Shown: positions 9,789 to 21,072, counted from the stretch's first letter. The stretch is 64,000 nt of DNA from Saccharomycodes ludwigii (GCF_020623625.1 NC_060200.1:2872001-2936000); one strand, 5' to 3'. Numbers and translations: made by a program. Notes: generated from the letters alone by a model not told the origin.

Positions 9789-10781
9789 ATGTCCAGTCTT
9801 AATAACAAAAAACCTAGTAATATTAATCAAAGTGTAACTAATGGTGGTAGAAAAAAATTACTATTGATGGGTCGCTCAGGTAGTGGTAAATCATCCATGA
9901 GATCGATTATCTTTAGCAATTATTCTGCCTTTGATACAAGAAGGTTAGGTGCAACCATTGATGTGGAGCATAGTCATTTAAGATTTTTAGGTAATATGAC
10001 ATTAAATTTATGGGATTGTGGGGGTCAAGATGTTTTTATGGAAAACTATTTTCAACAGCAAAAAGACCATATTTTCCAAATGGTTCAAGTATTGATCCAT
10101 GTTTTTGATGTAGAAAGTACCGAAGTTTTAAAGGATATCGAAATTTTCACTAGAGCTTTAACTTTGTTGAAAAAATATTCACCAGATGCCAAAATATTTG
10201 TGCTATTGCATAAAATGGATTTAGTGCAGTTGGATAAAAGACAAGAATTATTTCAAATCATGATGAGTAAGTTAAGAGATACTTCTACAGCATATGGATT
10301 TCCTGAAATTGTTGGTTTCCCAACTTCCATTTGGGATGAGAGTTTATATAAGGCCTGGTCTCAAATAGTTTGTTCCTTAATACCAAATATGACACAGTAC
10401 CAGAAAAATTGTAAAGAAATTGCAAATATAATGGAGTGCAGAGAACTAATACTTTTTGAAAAAACCACATTTCTAGTGGTGTGCTCTAATGAAATGAAAT
10501 TTAATGGAGATAATAACACTAATGGTTTAATATCGCAACAACAACATAATGGTTTGGATCCTAAAAGGTTTGAAAAAATATCCAACATAATGAAAAATTT
10601 TAAACAAAGTAGTGTCAAAATGAAAAGTTCATCTTTCAAAAGTTTAATTATGAGAAATTCAGGGATATATGTTTGTGAGTTGACTTCAAATTTAATGTGT
10701 TTTATAGTTTTGAAAGATCCAAGCCAGCAAGAACAATTAGTTTTAAACAACATTAAAAGAATCCAAAAATATTTTTCATAA
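9789..10781 (+). CDS. GTR1: GTR1: Rag-family GTPase of the TORC1 nutrient-sensing pathway
   Basis: A 330-residue protein, nearly colinear with S. cerevisiae Gtr1 (310). The P-loop GRSGSGKSS is at 28-36, the switch II block NLWDCGGQD at 73-81, and HKMD at 141-144 in place of the usual NKxD, as typical of Rag GTPases. The sequence YSAFDTRRLGATIDVEHSHL is highly conserved. Gtr1 pairs with Gtr2 on the vacuole surface and signals amino-acid supply to TORC1. The roadblock-like C-terminal dimerisation domain (about 190-330) is present. Its neighbour NDI1 matches S. cerevisiae YML121W-YML120C in order and orientation. Confidence 0.98.
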   Translation: MSSLNNKKPSNINQSVTNGGRKKLLLMGRSGSGKSSMRSIIFSNYSAFDTRRLGATIDVEHSHLRFLGNMTLNLWDCGGQDVFMENYFQQQKDHIFQMVQVLIHVFDVESTEVLKDIEIFTRALTLLKKYSPDAKIFVLLHKMDLVQLDKRQELFQIMMSKLRDTSTAYGFPEIVGFPTSIWDESLYKAWSQIVCSLIPNMTQYQKNCKEIANIMECRELILFEKTTFLVVCSNEMKFNGDNNTNGLISQQQHNGLDPKRFEKISNIMKNFKQSSVKMKSSSFKSLIMRNSGIYVCELTSNLMCFIVLKDPSQQEQLVLNNIKRIQKYFS

Positions 10782-10967
10782 TTTTTTTTTTTTTTTTTAA
10801 GAGAATAAATAAATATATAAATACGTAAATGAAATTCAATAGTCAAAATGTAACGAATATTGCAAATGATAATAAGGGGAATACATAATTAACAAATTAA
10901 AAATAATAAATAATAAATAAACGAATAAATAAATAAATCGAGAATACGAGCGTAAAAAATATTCATC

Positions 10968-12532
10968 CTACAATTCTTTGAAACAATCTCTCTTAAAGAA
11001 AGCTAACTTAATCCAATCAGAAATAACCTTAAATCTACTTCTAGCACTTAAGATCATACTGACATACAAAACCCTCCAGACATAAAAGGTAAACAAACCA
11101 CCGCCTGTGTAGAAAGAACGTTTACCATAAGTGATGTTAGCAATAGCTCTTTCGGCACCTAAATAAGCCAAAGCACCCAAGTGAATATATTTAAATGGGT
11201 TAACACCATTATTTTCCAAAACAACTTCCGGCTTAGAGGAAGTAGACAACTCCTTGTGCAAATTTTTAGCGGCCAATTTTTCAAAAACCTTAGCCAAATA
11301 TTCAGCTTCCTGATGGGCTACCTGAGCGGTTGGTGCAAAACCTGCAACAGCATTGTCACCAATAGCAAAGATATTCTTGGAACCTTTAACCAATAAATTA
11401 GAATTGACAGCCAAACCTCTTCTACTTTCATTTTGTTCCGGAATCTTTTTGAATAAATCAGTAACAATTGGTCTAGCCTTGTTACCAGTAGCCCAAATCA
11501 AAGTACCATATGGAATGTTTTGTTCAGTAACGGAACCATCGGCGTGCTTAGTCTTGGCAATTAAGTGATCAGCTTCAACTTTCCCAACAGCGGTTCTTAA
11601 CTGTAATTTAATGGTGGTTTTCTCCAAGACACTGGCGGCATAAGAGCTCAATTTCTTTTCAAACATGTTCAAGATAACTGGCATAGCTTCAACCAAATGG
11701 ATTTGGACTTCCTCAGCAATAGATGGCATAAACCTCTTTAAATCCTGATCCACGTAATCTTGTAGTTCACCAGCAGTTTCAACACCAGTTGGACCACCCC
11801 CAACAACAACGATGGTCAATAATCTCTTTCTTTCTGGATCGCCCTTTGGCAATAAGTTGGCCTTTTCAACATTGGCAATAAATCTTTTTCTTATTGCCAA
11901 CGAATGTTGGATTTCTTTCAAGAATAAACCATGTTCTTTAACCCCTGGAATACCAAAAGTATTTGGTTCAGCACCGACAGCAGAAACTAAATAATCATAT
12001 TTCAATTCAGCGGTATCATCTTTCTTTAAACCAGTGCTGACTTCTTTAGACTCACCGGTAATATTGGAAACATTGTTGACAGATTTAATAGTAACTGTGT
12101 TTCTTTCTGGGTTAATAGAGGTAGCTTCAGCTTCATAGTAAGAAACATTACCATTTTTTTTTTTCAAAGCAAAGCTGACGACAGGCTCGATAATGGACTT
12201 TTCGTCAACTGTACCGACTGGACAGGAAGGTAGTAGTGGAGTGAATAAAAAGAAACTTCTTGGGGAAACAACAGTAACATTGTATTTTGAAGCATCGATG
12301 TGTTTCAAAAAGGAAATAGCACCCCAACCAGTACCCAAAATAACAACATTTGGTTTGCTGTTTGAAGTATTTGGGCTAATAACTTTGGTAGTAGTTGTAA
12401 AGGAAGAAACACCAGCAGCATTAGAAGTGGAACCAGATGGACCAGAGGGAGAAGTTGAGGCGTATCTTTGGGCTGCCAATAGATTGATGGCAGCACGATT
12501 GACGATTTTGTTTTTGTAGGTAGCAGACAACA

Positions 12533-12533
<1 letters not shown>
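10968..12533 (-). CDS. NDI1: NDI1: internal rotenone-insensitive NADH:ubiquinone oxidoreductase
   Basis: A 521-residue type II NADH dehydrogenase; S. cerevisiae Ndi1 has 513. The first 25 residues are basic and hydroxylated, ending in QRYAST, as in a mitochondrial presequence. The FAD-binding fold begins with [18 protein letters not shown] (63-80) and the NADH-binding fold with [16 protein letters not shown] (near 242-257). FAIGDNA and the C-terminal membrane-binding block [11 protein letters not shown] match Ndi1 closely. It oxidises matrix NADH and passes electrons to ubiquinone without pumping protons. I prefer NDI1 to the external NDE1/2 because of the C-terminus and the GTR1 neighbour. 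Codon choice looks more biased than in neighbours, suggesting high expression. Confidence 0.96.
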
Positions 12534-12564
<31 letters not shown>

Positions 12565-13484
12565 ATACATATATGTATATATATATATCTCTTTATTTTC
12601 TTTATTGAGCAATAACTGAGATTGTAATGCTTTTGGTAGACATGGTAGTAAAGTAAAATAAGAATCTTAAAAAAAAAAAAAAAAAATAGAAGATTTTATT
12701 AAAGGAAAAAGGAAAAAAGGAAAAGAAAAAAGTTGGAAAGGCGGAAAAGGGTTTAAATATAGATCAAATTGAGTTGAAGCTTGTTAGAGGGAAAAAAGAA
12801 GTCTGAAGATGAAAGATAGTTGAATTGATTAAAGTTATTTTTATATTCTAAGAAATGGAAGAAGGGGAAAAAGAAAGAGAAGAAAAAATAAATAAAATAA
12901 AAAAAAAGTATATAATAATAATGGAGGTTTTAATTGGAGAACACTAAGAGCTTATTTGTTACCACTTTTTTCATATTTTTGTAGGGGGGATAATAAAAAA
13001 AAGGAGTTTTGCCATTGAAAATAAAAAAAAAAAAAAGATTTGTTAAAATCGATAAATATACACATATTTTATTCTTTTTGTTGTTGTTGTTGTTTCGGGT
13101 AGTGGGACAAAGGAATGGAATTTAATTAAAACGTAATGCTTCATTGTTTTCTAAGTTTATTTATTTTATCTACAAATAATTTCCCATTCTCTGACACTGC
13201 TTAACCGGTTTATTTCCTTTATATTCAATCCACTTTTAATAATAATCAATCTTTCTAACCTTTTTTTTTTTCCACTCATTTACTAGAATTAAAAAAAAAA
13301 AAAAAAAATATTAAGATGCCCCTATACATTGTCTCTTTCTCTTCTCGGTAATTTTTCTTGCTGGAAAATATTATTTGTTTTTATATACCAAAAAACAAGG
13401 ACAGAGATATAACAGATATAATAATAATAAAGAAAAATAAACTAATTTGATTGGCCGAAATAATTCTGTTAGCTACACTCGGAA

Positions 13485-13515
<31 letters not shown>

Positions 13516-14269
13516 TATTATTACTTGCGAGTATTTCTCAAATCCGAGATTTCCGATAATATTCAAAACGTTTATTTATATTTATTCCCGATTGTCCATT
13601 GTCCGTTGTCCATTGTCCGTTGTCCATTGTCCATTGTCCGTTGTCCGTTGTCCGTTGTCCGTTAATATAAGAAAATAAATTATTATCACGTGCCAAGCTT
13701 TGTAAAAATAATTTTTATTGTCAATTTCATCGAAAATGTTACTGAGTTAGCATCTTCTTGTATTTTTTTATATACAATCCTTTACCATCCTACATTATGG
13801 TAGGCTCAGCTAACAGTATCTTTACTAAGAGAGAAACATTTTAAAATCACAACCATTAAAAATCAAACGTACCTCATTCCTTAAAATATTTTAACAGTCT
13901 GTGTTTTAAATAAAGAAGGAGAAAAAAAAGATGTGTCCAAGTCGATTGATAAATATGGTTTCTTTTATAAGAATTTTAAAACATATAACTTCAACACTTT
14001 GTTATAAATTGTTGTTATGGCAGTTGTGATTCATCGATGTGTTTAACAGTTTTATTTTTTTGTAACCTGGAAAAAAAAAAAATTAAAAAAAAAAAAAAAA
14101 ATATTCAACCCGCTAACAATTTTACTTTTCTTTTTTTTTTCTTTTGTTTTCTCATAATAAAAAAAAAATATATATATACTTCCAAGACTTTTTTTTTCAG
14201 TATCTGCAAACCGCATTGCTCTTAATAAACTAATTAACTATTAACATAGATAAAAATAAAACTTAAAAA

Positions 14270-14311
<42 letters not shown>

Positions 14312-14339
14312 ATTGCTTCTCAACAATACATCATAAATA
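12534..14339. other. 1.8-kb divergent NDI1-DSS1 intergenic region
   Basis: No protein gene is supported. It holds a long T-run directly at the NDI1 start, purine-rich runs at 12700-12900, an AT dinucleotide tract near 13494-13518, a 7-bp minisatellite (listed separately), an ATCACGTG element at 13685-13692, and a small dyad TACCAT...ATGGTA at about 13783-13802. A 31-base A run (14278-14308) ends just before the DSS1 start. The 13690-13960 stretch is less simple in sequence but codes for nothing recognisable. Confidence 0.6.
13591..13663. repeat. 7-bp minisatellite, unit RTTGTCC, 10 copies
   Basis: Ten tandem copies of ATTGTCC or GTTGTCC fill 13591-13660, followed by a partial GTT. The array is richer in G and C than its surroundings. 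The unit length is not a multiple of three, so open frames through it (strings of Val, Ser, Cys, Pro and Leu) are by-products. It lies in the NDI1-DSS1 spacer, about 20 bases from an ATCACGTG element. Confidence 0.95.
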
Positions 14340-17219
14340 ATGTTGACTTATAATGACAAGTTTAGAAATAAATCGTTAAGTATTTTTAAGCGTTATAGAT
14401 CTAAAAGTATCCCCAAATCTAAAAACATCGTCATAAGTAATACACTGAATAACCCCAAAAGACCCATTTTACCTACAAACAATGAATTAACAAATCACAT
14501 TAAACAAAATTTTATAGACCAAGTCCAATTATTAGACCCCAGTATTCAACTAAAACCCCTGTCGCAAATTAAACAGGAATCAGAGACAAAATTCTATACT
14601 TCCTATTTAAAACCTTCTTATCAATGGTTATCAGAAAATAAGTTGAGCTCAGATCTAATGAGTTTGTTCAATAGTATGAACACCATGTCTGGTATACATA
14701 GTTTCACTATAAACCAATTGTTTGGAAAGAAGAAAGATATACAATGGGTTCAAGAAACCTCTCATTTCCAAATTGACTGGAATGATTTTATGAGTACCAA
14801 CTTATCCGTAGGGGATATAGTATGTTTAAGGCAGTATCCTGATCAGTTAGCTATGTGTGTACAATTACCCAACCAAATTGAAGATACGAGATATACTTTT
14901 GCCCTAGTTGATGGCACTCTAGTCTTTGGATTTAAATCAGCAGTCACCTTAAGATTACCCTCTATGTTTAATGAAGAGGAATGGGGGTTTAATCTTCACA
15001 AGAGTAGATTAGTGAAAACCAACAAATTGACATTAAAGTCTGAAACAAAAACAGAAACTCAAAAAAGTAATAATAAAAAGAGAGATAATAATTTAGGTTA
15101 TTTTAAAAATGATCGTAATATTTCACATTTTTTACCTGTTATTGCCAAACAACTCATTTCTTCTTACTTACCAAGCTACTTTAATGAAAAGGCCTGGGAA
15201 TTATTACCCACCGTCGAAAGGAAATTATTCCAATTACACTTGGAATTACGATCAATTAAAAAAGACACTCCATGGCAAGTAGATTTGCCGTATATTTTAA
15301 ACTATCTTACTGACAATAACCCTAATTCTGGAAAATACAACACAAAATTTGATCCATCCTTGATTGTGGCAACATTTTGGTCCTTGCGTAACCAGCAAGA
15401 AGATAAGATTTTGTGGGGTGACTTTCAATTTAGCAACGCCTCTTTGAATCCAGTTTCCATCACCATTCTACCAAACGATAAACTGAGAAGGGCAATTTCC
15501 TCTCTAAACTCGCATGTCATACAGGATTTTGTTGATGATTATAATAATAATATTACTGATAAGAACGAAAGAACCAATTTGGAACAAAAGTACCCAAATA
15601 TAGCAATATTTTTGAAAGACTACGTTGCTGGAAATTTGATTTCAGAGTCAATTGCTGGTCCTTTACTTTGTAAAATTTTTAAAAATTTGTCCAGTTACAG
15701 AAGAGAACATAACCTATCAAAGGATTTAGCACATAAATTGCTAACAGAAATATCCAAGTCATCAAGCCCCAATCCTTTATTAAAAAACCATGAACTCAAT
15801 TTGGAATCTTTGGAAATAAAAACTGATGAAAAAATTTTTGAATTTTATGGTGATTTCGCAGAATTGGAATACAAAAACGAGCCTTCGTTGCCTATTTTTA
15901 AAGATCCTATTTACTGTATAGACTCGATTGATGCACACGAAATCGATGATGGTATTTCCATTAAACATAAGGGAGGCAATATTTACACACTTTCAATCCA
16001 CATTGCCGACCCAACCTCATATTTTGTGGACATTGATGGTAACAGCAATACACCAAAACTATCAAATTATACTGATATTTATACCATTGCACAAAATAGA
16101 TCCTTTACTACATATTTACCGGATAAAGTACAACCCATGTTCCCAGAACTATTTGTCAAACAAATAGACTTGGGTAATAAAAGGGCCAGAACTTTAGGAT
16201 TTAAAGTTGATATTGAATTCATTAACAACAATAAGGATATTAATGTGTTAAGAAATACTTTTGATTTTCAACGTTATAACGCTGAAAATATACCAAAAGG
16301 CTTTACATATGAAATGGTTGATAAAATTTTGGAAGGTGATAAAAAAGTGGACCCTGAACACCACAAAAATTTAACTAAATTGTATCAAATTAGTAACCTC
16401 CTGTACAAAAAAAGAATTATAGAAGATAATGCAATTATTTTCGGCGAAGGATTTAACAAGGGCTTGGTCAAATTAGATAGTGAATCCCAAATACACTTTT
16501 ATGATAACAAAAATACAAAATCAACAACTTTGGTCTCGGAAATCATGATTTTAGCTAACAAGTTAAGTGGCGAGTACTTGGCTAAGAATAAAATACCAGC
16601 TATATTTAAATCGTATAAAGAATTAAATGTGGATCCACAAGTTGCTGCTAAGTATAACAATTTGAAATTACAAACTAAAAAATCACTTGAAGTAACCAAT
16701 AGATCTACATATTTACCCAGTTTCCAAGATATAACCAAGTATATGTCAATTTTAAATACTAGCACTTTCGTTTGCGACCCAAATTTACCACACAACATGT
16801 TAGGTTGTAAACATTATGCTACTGTGACTTCGCCCTTAAGAAGGTTCCCGGATATAATTAATCATTTACAAATGTGTGCTTTTAAGCAAACAAAAAAATT
16901 CATTTTCACCGAACAAGAAATAAGATCCGTACTGCAAAAAAATATCCTCCCTCGAGATATTATTCTAAGAAAATATTCTAAAAAAGTTTCCAAATACTGG
17001 ACCCTAAAACAATATAAAGTTGGTGATATATTACCAAGCATCATGATTACCTCGCTACCTGTTATGAATTCATCTGGATTTGTATGTTTGTACTCACAAT
17101 ACGCGTCAGGTGTTTTAAGATTAGCTCCAAATCATTCTTTCAAAGTCGGGGATATCGTGGAAAATTGTAAAATAACCAAAGTGGACGCTTTGGATGGAGT
17201 TTTAGAAGCTAGTCTATAA
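14340..17219 (+). CDS. DSS1: DSS1: 3'-5' exoribonuclease of the mitochondrial degradosome
   Basis: A 959-residue RNase II/RNB-family protein; S. cerevisiae Dss1 (Msu1) is about the same length. The N-terminus is rich in Lys, Arg and Ser with few acids, consistent with mitochondrial import. The catalytic Asp cluster is in CIDSIDAHEIDDGISIK (near 525-540), and the RNB signature CKHYATVTSPLRRFPDIINH lies near 822-841. The last 70 residues resemble an S1-like RNA-binding tail. With the helicase Suv3 it forms the complex that degrades and processes mitochondrial RNA. In S. cerevisiae DSS1 (YMR287C) sits beside MRPL33; here the PDR1-like gene and the YML119W-position gene lie between them. Confidence 0.95.
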   Translation: MLTYNDKFRNKSLSIFKRYRSKSIPKSKNIVISNTLNNPKRPILPTNNELTNHIKQNFIDQVQLLDPSIQLKPLSQIKQESETKFYTSYLKPSYQWLSENKLSSDLMSLFNSMNTMSGIHSFTINQLFGKKKDIQWVQETSHFQIDWNDFMSTNLSVGDIVCLRQYPDQLAMCVQLPNQIEDTRYTFALVDGTLVFGFKSAVTLRLPSMFNEEEWGFNLHKSRLVKTNKLTLKSETKTETQKSNNKKRDNNLGYFKNDRNISHFLPVIAKQLISSYLPSYFNEKAWELLPTVERKLFQLHLELRSIKKDTPWQVDLPYILNYLTDNNPNSGKYNTKFDPSLIVATFWSLRNQQEDKILWGDFQFSNASLNPVSITILPNDKLRRAISSLNSHVIQDFVDDYNNNITDKNERTNLEQKYPNIAIFLKDYVAGNLISESIAGPLLCKIFKNLSSYRREHNLSKDLAHKLLTEISKSSSPNPLLKNHELNLESLEIKTDEKIFEFYGDFAELEYKNEPSLPIFKDPIYCIDSIDAHEIDDGISIKHKGGNIYTLSIHIADPTSYFVDIDGNSNTPKLSNYTDIYTIAQNRSFTTYLPDKVQPMFPELFVKQIDLGNKRARTLGFKVDIEFINNNKDINVLRNTFDFQRYNAENIPKGFTYEMVDKILEGDKKVDPEHHKNLTKLYQISNLLYKKRIIEDNAIIFGEGFNKGLVKLDSESQIHFYDNKNTKSTTLVSEIMILANKLSGEYLAKNKIPAIFKSYKELNVDPQVAAKYNNLKLQTKKSLEVTNRSTYLPSFQDITKYMSILNTSTFVCDPNLPHNMLGCKHYATVTSPLRRFPDIINHLQMCAFKQTKKFIFTEQEIRSVLQKNILPRDIILRKYSKKVSKYWTLKQYKVGDILPSIMITSLPVMNSSGFVCLYSQYASGVLRLAPNHSFKVGDIVENCKITKVDALDGVLEASL

Positions 17220-17412
17220 AATCCATCCCCTCCTCTCCCTCTTATATAATATACATGTATATAACCAACGAGCGATTACTACCATAGGTTTTTTAAGCTA
17301 TATAAATTTATACAGAAATTACGAGATTATATGTAAATATGTAATTAATAGAATCAAATACAATATTAATATATATATTAGAAACAAGGGGAGAAGAGAA
17401 ATCTTGTGTAAA

Positions 17413-20400
17413 TTAAAAGCTTGGGTTTGCTAAAGTAAAATCAGAACCCAAATCATCAATGATATTATTTAACAACGTCTCGGCATTTGTGGAATTTAAA
17501 AAATCATCCAATGAATTCATGTCCGGTGATTTCGAATGAGTCTCTATGGGCACGAAATTTGATTGTTTAGCACCATTTGTATCTTGCTGAAGTGTTTGAT
17601 CTTGAGAAGCCACTTGTGATTCATTATCATTTGAACTTTGCGTCTCAAGTATAGCAGTCTGCTGATTATGTTTTTCAGTCTGTTCGGCATAAGAACCGTT
17701 ATTAGGTATATTTTTGAAAGGTCCGCTGTTAAAATTGGTATCAAACTGCCCCATTTTATCAAAACTCATTTTTTGATTTTCTTGTTGTGTTAACTGAGCA
17801 CTCGAATTTAGAATATCATTTAGTACTATTTTTTTATTACCCTTTGGCTGCTCTACCACATTTTTTGTCAGCGAGTCTGGCTGAAACAAAGATCCATTAT
17901 ACGTAGAAGCAAACATATTTTTCATAGAATTATAGTCCTGATTAATACCGTTACCATCAACATTAGGGTTGGTATTTGTCATGGTGTTGCCTGCCCCAGG
18001 CATGTTGTAAGAAGTAAAAGATCCCTCAGAATTTACAATAGTATTATTTAAATTATGAGACTGCACAGATTGGGTGGATGTAATAGGTAATGGATAGTTT
18101 AGCTGTGCATTGTTATCTCTCATTGAAGAAGGGGTAATAAATGGTGGTCCTTGGATAGATGGTTGAGGGCCTATTGTCGTTGTAGTTGGTGTTTGTTGAT
18201 ATATGAGCGGCTTTACTGGTTGGATTTTACTTGTTCCGATATTTGGCTCCCCAAAATGCAAAGGTTTCCCAGCACTATTACCAAATATATTTTGGTTTTT
18301 ATTCATTACATTTTTATAAATATTTTCCATTTTTATATTAAAATCATCCAATTTTTTCCCCTTTTGAGAATCTTTGAAGTTAATTAATTTTACATACAAC
18401 GGGGATTTAATATTTAACACATTAGAGCATATTTCTCGATAATCAGATATTTCTCCTATAAAATCCACAAATTCTTCAGTACTCATTTTTTCTTGTTCCT
18501 GATAGCATTGACAAATCAATCTCAATAAAATTTGAACAAAAAATTTAAACAAATTTATTGTTACGCTTGCTCTATTTTTCCACTTGGAATCAGCGTTTTG
18601 TATATTATCAAACTCTTTGATAGTATTAGAGGCTGTATAAGTTTTATAAACTTGAAAAAATAATAATAAATCATCCTTATTAAAGAAATATGTTTCCGTT
18701 AGATGGAAACAAAGAATGTTCACCATAGCCTTTAGGTTCAATCCTATCAGTTTACTTAGTGTAATAAACGTGTCAGAATTCATACTAACTTTTATAACCT
18801 CGTATGAAGATTTTAAATACTCCTTATTATACTTGGCAATTTTCTCTTTAATATCATCAGTTGGATCTGGAGCCAATTTGTTGATCAACTCATTAGATGA
18901 GAAAAAAAAATATGCTCTGATCAAATTGAAAACTTGCTTCATTTTAATAGACTCCACAAAGAAAACAGAACTTTCATAGGAGTCAGGTAATTTGGGGGAA
19001 GATTTTTTTTCCTTTTCCTCTGTGGAATTCTCCTCCTTTTCCCTCGCTTTCTGAACCATGTCAACACAGAAATATAAAATTTGTAGGTATCTATGATAAT
19101 AATCAACGTCCTTTAATAAGTCATGTAAAACTTTAGTATGGGTGGAGCTAAGTAAGTTACCCAACTGGCTATATTTCTTATTAAATAAAACGTTACCACT
19201 AAAATCAGCCATTATTTGAATATAAATAATCAAAGAACATTTTTCTAAATCTTTTGGGTTTAAAAGTTTCAATTTGTGACCCTCTCTCAACAAAAATGAA
19301 TATAAAGAGGTAGAATCTACAATGCCTAAATCAATCATATTCTTGGGATAAAGACATGTAACCGTATTATAATCTATGGCTGAGGGTAAAGATTGTGTTA
19401 TTGATATCCATAGATCCCAAAAACAACATTGCCACCAGCAAATCCTTTTCCGTTCGGCAATTTCCTCATCCATCCCAATATAATATTCCCATCTATAAAG
19501 ACCCATGTTTATTGCATACCGGACTACAAAGCTTACTAAATTTTTGATGGAAATAATGTTTTCAATCCATGTTCTTCCACCAATAAACTTCAAAAGTGAT
19601 TCCAAAAAAACTAAGTTGTCTGTAATAATTTGAGCCGACCGTTGAAAAAACTCAATAGCTAAAATACTTAAAATTTCTTCAACCTGTAAATATTTAGGAA
19701 CGGCCACAGAAAAAGTAGTTGGAATGTTATCATCCTGCAAAAAGGGTAAAAATTCCATAAAGTACTCCTTGCGGTGAAGATCTATCAATTCTATAATCCA
19801 TTCAAAAAAATTTGTCCATTTGTTAGGGTCAATTATAGACTCAGTAAGATTACAATACAGTTTAAAAAATTCCTGGTTAGAATCAAAACTTTTACATAAT
19901 AACCCTTTGGGGATCTTGTTGAATAAAGTATGTATGCCAATAACCCGATTGTATAAAACTGGAGTGTCGGATATCCTCGAAAAATAAAAATCTATTGGTG
20001 TGGACCACATCTCAAAGGAAATACTAGTGTTCATAAAGAAATATTCAAGAAACTTTATCACAATATATAAAGACTCCTTTAGCTGTCTTTCACTAATTAT
20101 AACCTTCATGTCGTCATCAGTTTTGGAGTTATGAGAAAGTTTTTCAAACAAAAATTCGATCCCTGCACGAGAGAATAATTTAATACTATTATACACCCCA
20201 AATATTGGAGGCGAAGGTTCTAAAAACTGATTCTTCTGCTTGTTGGATTTTTGGGTGGAATTGCTGGAAATGTTGTTTTTTTTATCAAGATTGCCCGAGG
20301 CTCCAGGGTAAATAAACTCAAAGCTAGATATCTTTATCTTGTCATTAGTACTTGACCTCAACAATTCAGTTTCAACCGAGATATCGTTGTGCGGTGAAAT

Positions 20401-21072
20401 TTGTTTTAATTTCTTTGCGTCCCATGTGATATTGTTCGGTAGCAATTTCAATAATTGCAACCTGTTTTTCAAGTTTTGTAGCATTGTTGGTATTTCTAAA
20501 TCTCTTCCCATTACATCATCATACTTGACACTATTTATTAAAAGTTGGACTTGTTCGATCAAATTAGAGTTATCTTTATTGGCAATAAAGCACTCTTTTT
20601 CGTTGCTTAAACTCTTATCTTCAGGAGTATTTTGATTAGTGGTTGACTCACTATGAGTTGTTGTTGTGCCGACAGCAAAAGGCGGTAGAGTGTCACTCTC
20701 CATCATTGATGTTGAACTAACACCAGTATCAGTTCGTTCTAAGGCGCTGGTGTCATTGCTAGTATTCTCCTCTGAAGGAAGTATAACCCCGGTATTAGTA
20801 ATGGAAATAGTATTTAACTTGCCTGAACTTAAATTTTTGTTTATAGAAATATTCCCCTTTTTCCTAATAAAGTTATTATTGCCACTGGCAGCCACATCAC
20901 CAAGAAGACTTCTTGTCTTCCTACTTGTATATTCACATACACATTGATACGCCTGACAATTAGTGCATGGCTGTGATCCAGTACATTTAATTTTTCTTTT
21001 TCGACAATTGGTGCAAGCTCTTGAAACTTTGCCAGTTGTGACCCTCTTCTTCTTTTCCGTTGTGGCCATCAT
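17413..21072 (-). CDS. PDR1: PDR1/PDR3-type zinc-cluster regulator of drug resistance
   Basis: A 1219-residue Zn2Cys6 transcription factor, longer than S. cerevisiae Pdr1 (1068) or Pdr3 (976). The DNA-binding domain at residues 16-48 (KVSRACTNCRKRKIKC, then PCTNCQAYQC) is very close to the Pdr1/Pdr3 type, with Cys at 20, 23, 30, 36, 39 and 44 or 46. The middle third is the fungal regulatory region, which in Pdr1 can bind drugs directly. A Gln/Asn-rich segment leads to an acidic, hydrophobic C-terminus (SLDDFLNSTNAETLLNNII) like the activation domain that contacts the Mediator subunit Gal11. Targets in the family are ABC drug pumps. I cannot tell PDR1 from PDR3; one ancestral gene is expected. 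It interrupts conserved gene order here. Confidence 0.86.
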   Translation of the reverse strand: MMATTEKKKRVTTGKVSRACTNCRKRKIKCTGSQPCTNCQAYQCVCEYTSRKTRSLLGDVAASGNNNFIRKKGNISINKNLSSGKLNTISITNTGVILPSEENTSNDTSALERTDTGVSSTSMMESDTLPPFAVGTTTTHSESTTNQNTPEDKSLSNEKECFIANKDNSNLIEQVQLLINSVKYDDVMGRDLEIPTMLQNLKNRLQLLKLLPNNITWDAKKLKQISPHNDISVETELLRSSTNDKIKISSFEFIYPGASGNLDKKNNISSNSTQKSNKQKNQFLEPSPPIFGVYNSIKLFSRAGIEFLFEKLSHNSKTDDDMKVIISERQLKESLYIVIKFLEYFFMNTSISFEMWSTPIDFYFSRISDTPVLYNRVIGIHTLFNKIPKGLLCKSFDSNQEFFKLYCNLTESIIDPNKWTNFFEWIIELIDLHRKEYFMEFLPFLQDDNIPTTFSVAVPKYLQVEEILSILAIEFFQRSAQIITDNLVFLESLLKFIGGRTWIENIISIKNLVSFVVRYAINMGLYRWEYYIGMDEEIAERKRICWWQCCFWDLWISITQSLPSAIDYNTVTCLYPKNMIDLGIVDSTSLYSFLLREGHKLKLLNPKDLEKCSLIIYIQIMADFSGNVLFNKKYSQLGNLLSSTHTKVLHDLLKDVDYYHRYLQILYFCVDMVQKAREKEENSTEEKEKKSSPKLPDSYESSVFFVESIKMKQVFNLIRAYFFFSSNELINKLAPDPTDDIKEKIAKYNKEYLKSSYEVIKVSMNSDTFITLSKLIGLNLKAMVNILCFHLTETYFFNKDDLLLFFQVYKTYTASNTIKEFDNIQNADSKWKNRASVTINLFKFFVQILLRLICQCYQEQEKMSTEEFVDFIGEISDYREICSNVLNIKSPLYVKLINFKDSQKGKKLDDFNIKMENIYKNVMNKNQNIFGNSAGKPLHFGEPNIGTSKIQPVKPLIYQQTPTTTTIGPQPSIQGPPFITPSSMRDNNAQLNYPLPITSTQSVQSHNLNNTIVNSEGSFTSYNMPGAGNTMTNTNPNVDGNGINQDYNSMKNMFASTYNGSLFQPDSLTKNVVEQPKGNKKIVLNDILNSSAQLTQQENQKMSFDKMGQFDTNFNSGPFKNIPNNGSYAEQTEKHNQQTAILETQSSNDNESQVASQDQTLQQDTNGAKQSNFVPIETHSKSPDMNSLDDFLNSTNAETLLNNIIDDLGSDFTLANPSF

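Noticed and set aside
12193-12519. 108-codon frame opposite the NDI1 start
   Set aside because: A shadow of the strongly codon-biased NDI1 gene, which is clearly the coding strand.
13447-13678. Two overlapping plus-strand frames through the 7-bp minisatellite
   Set aside because: The repeat unit is not a multiple of three, so all frames stay open through it; the rest is an AT tract.
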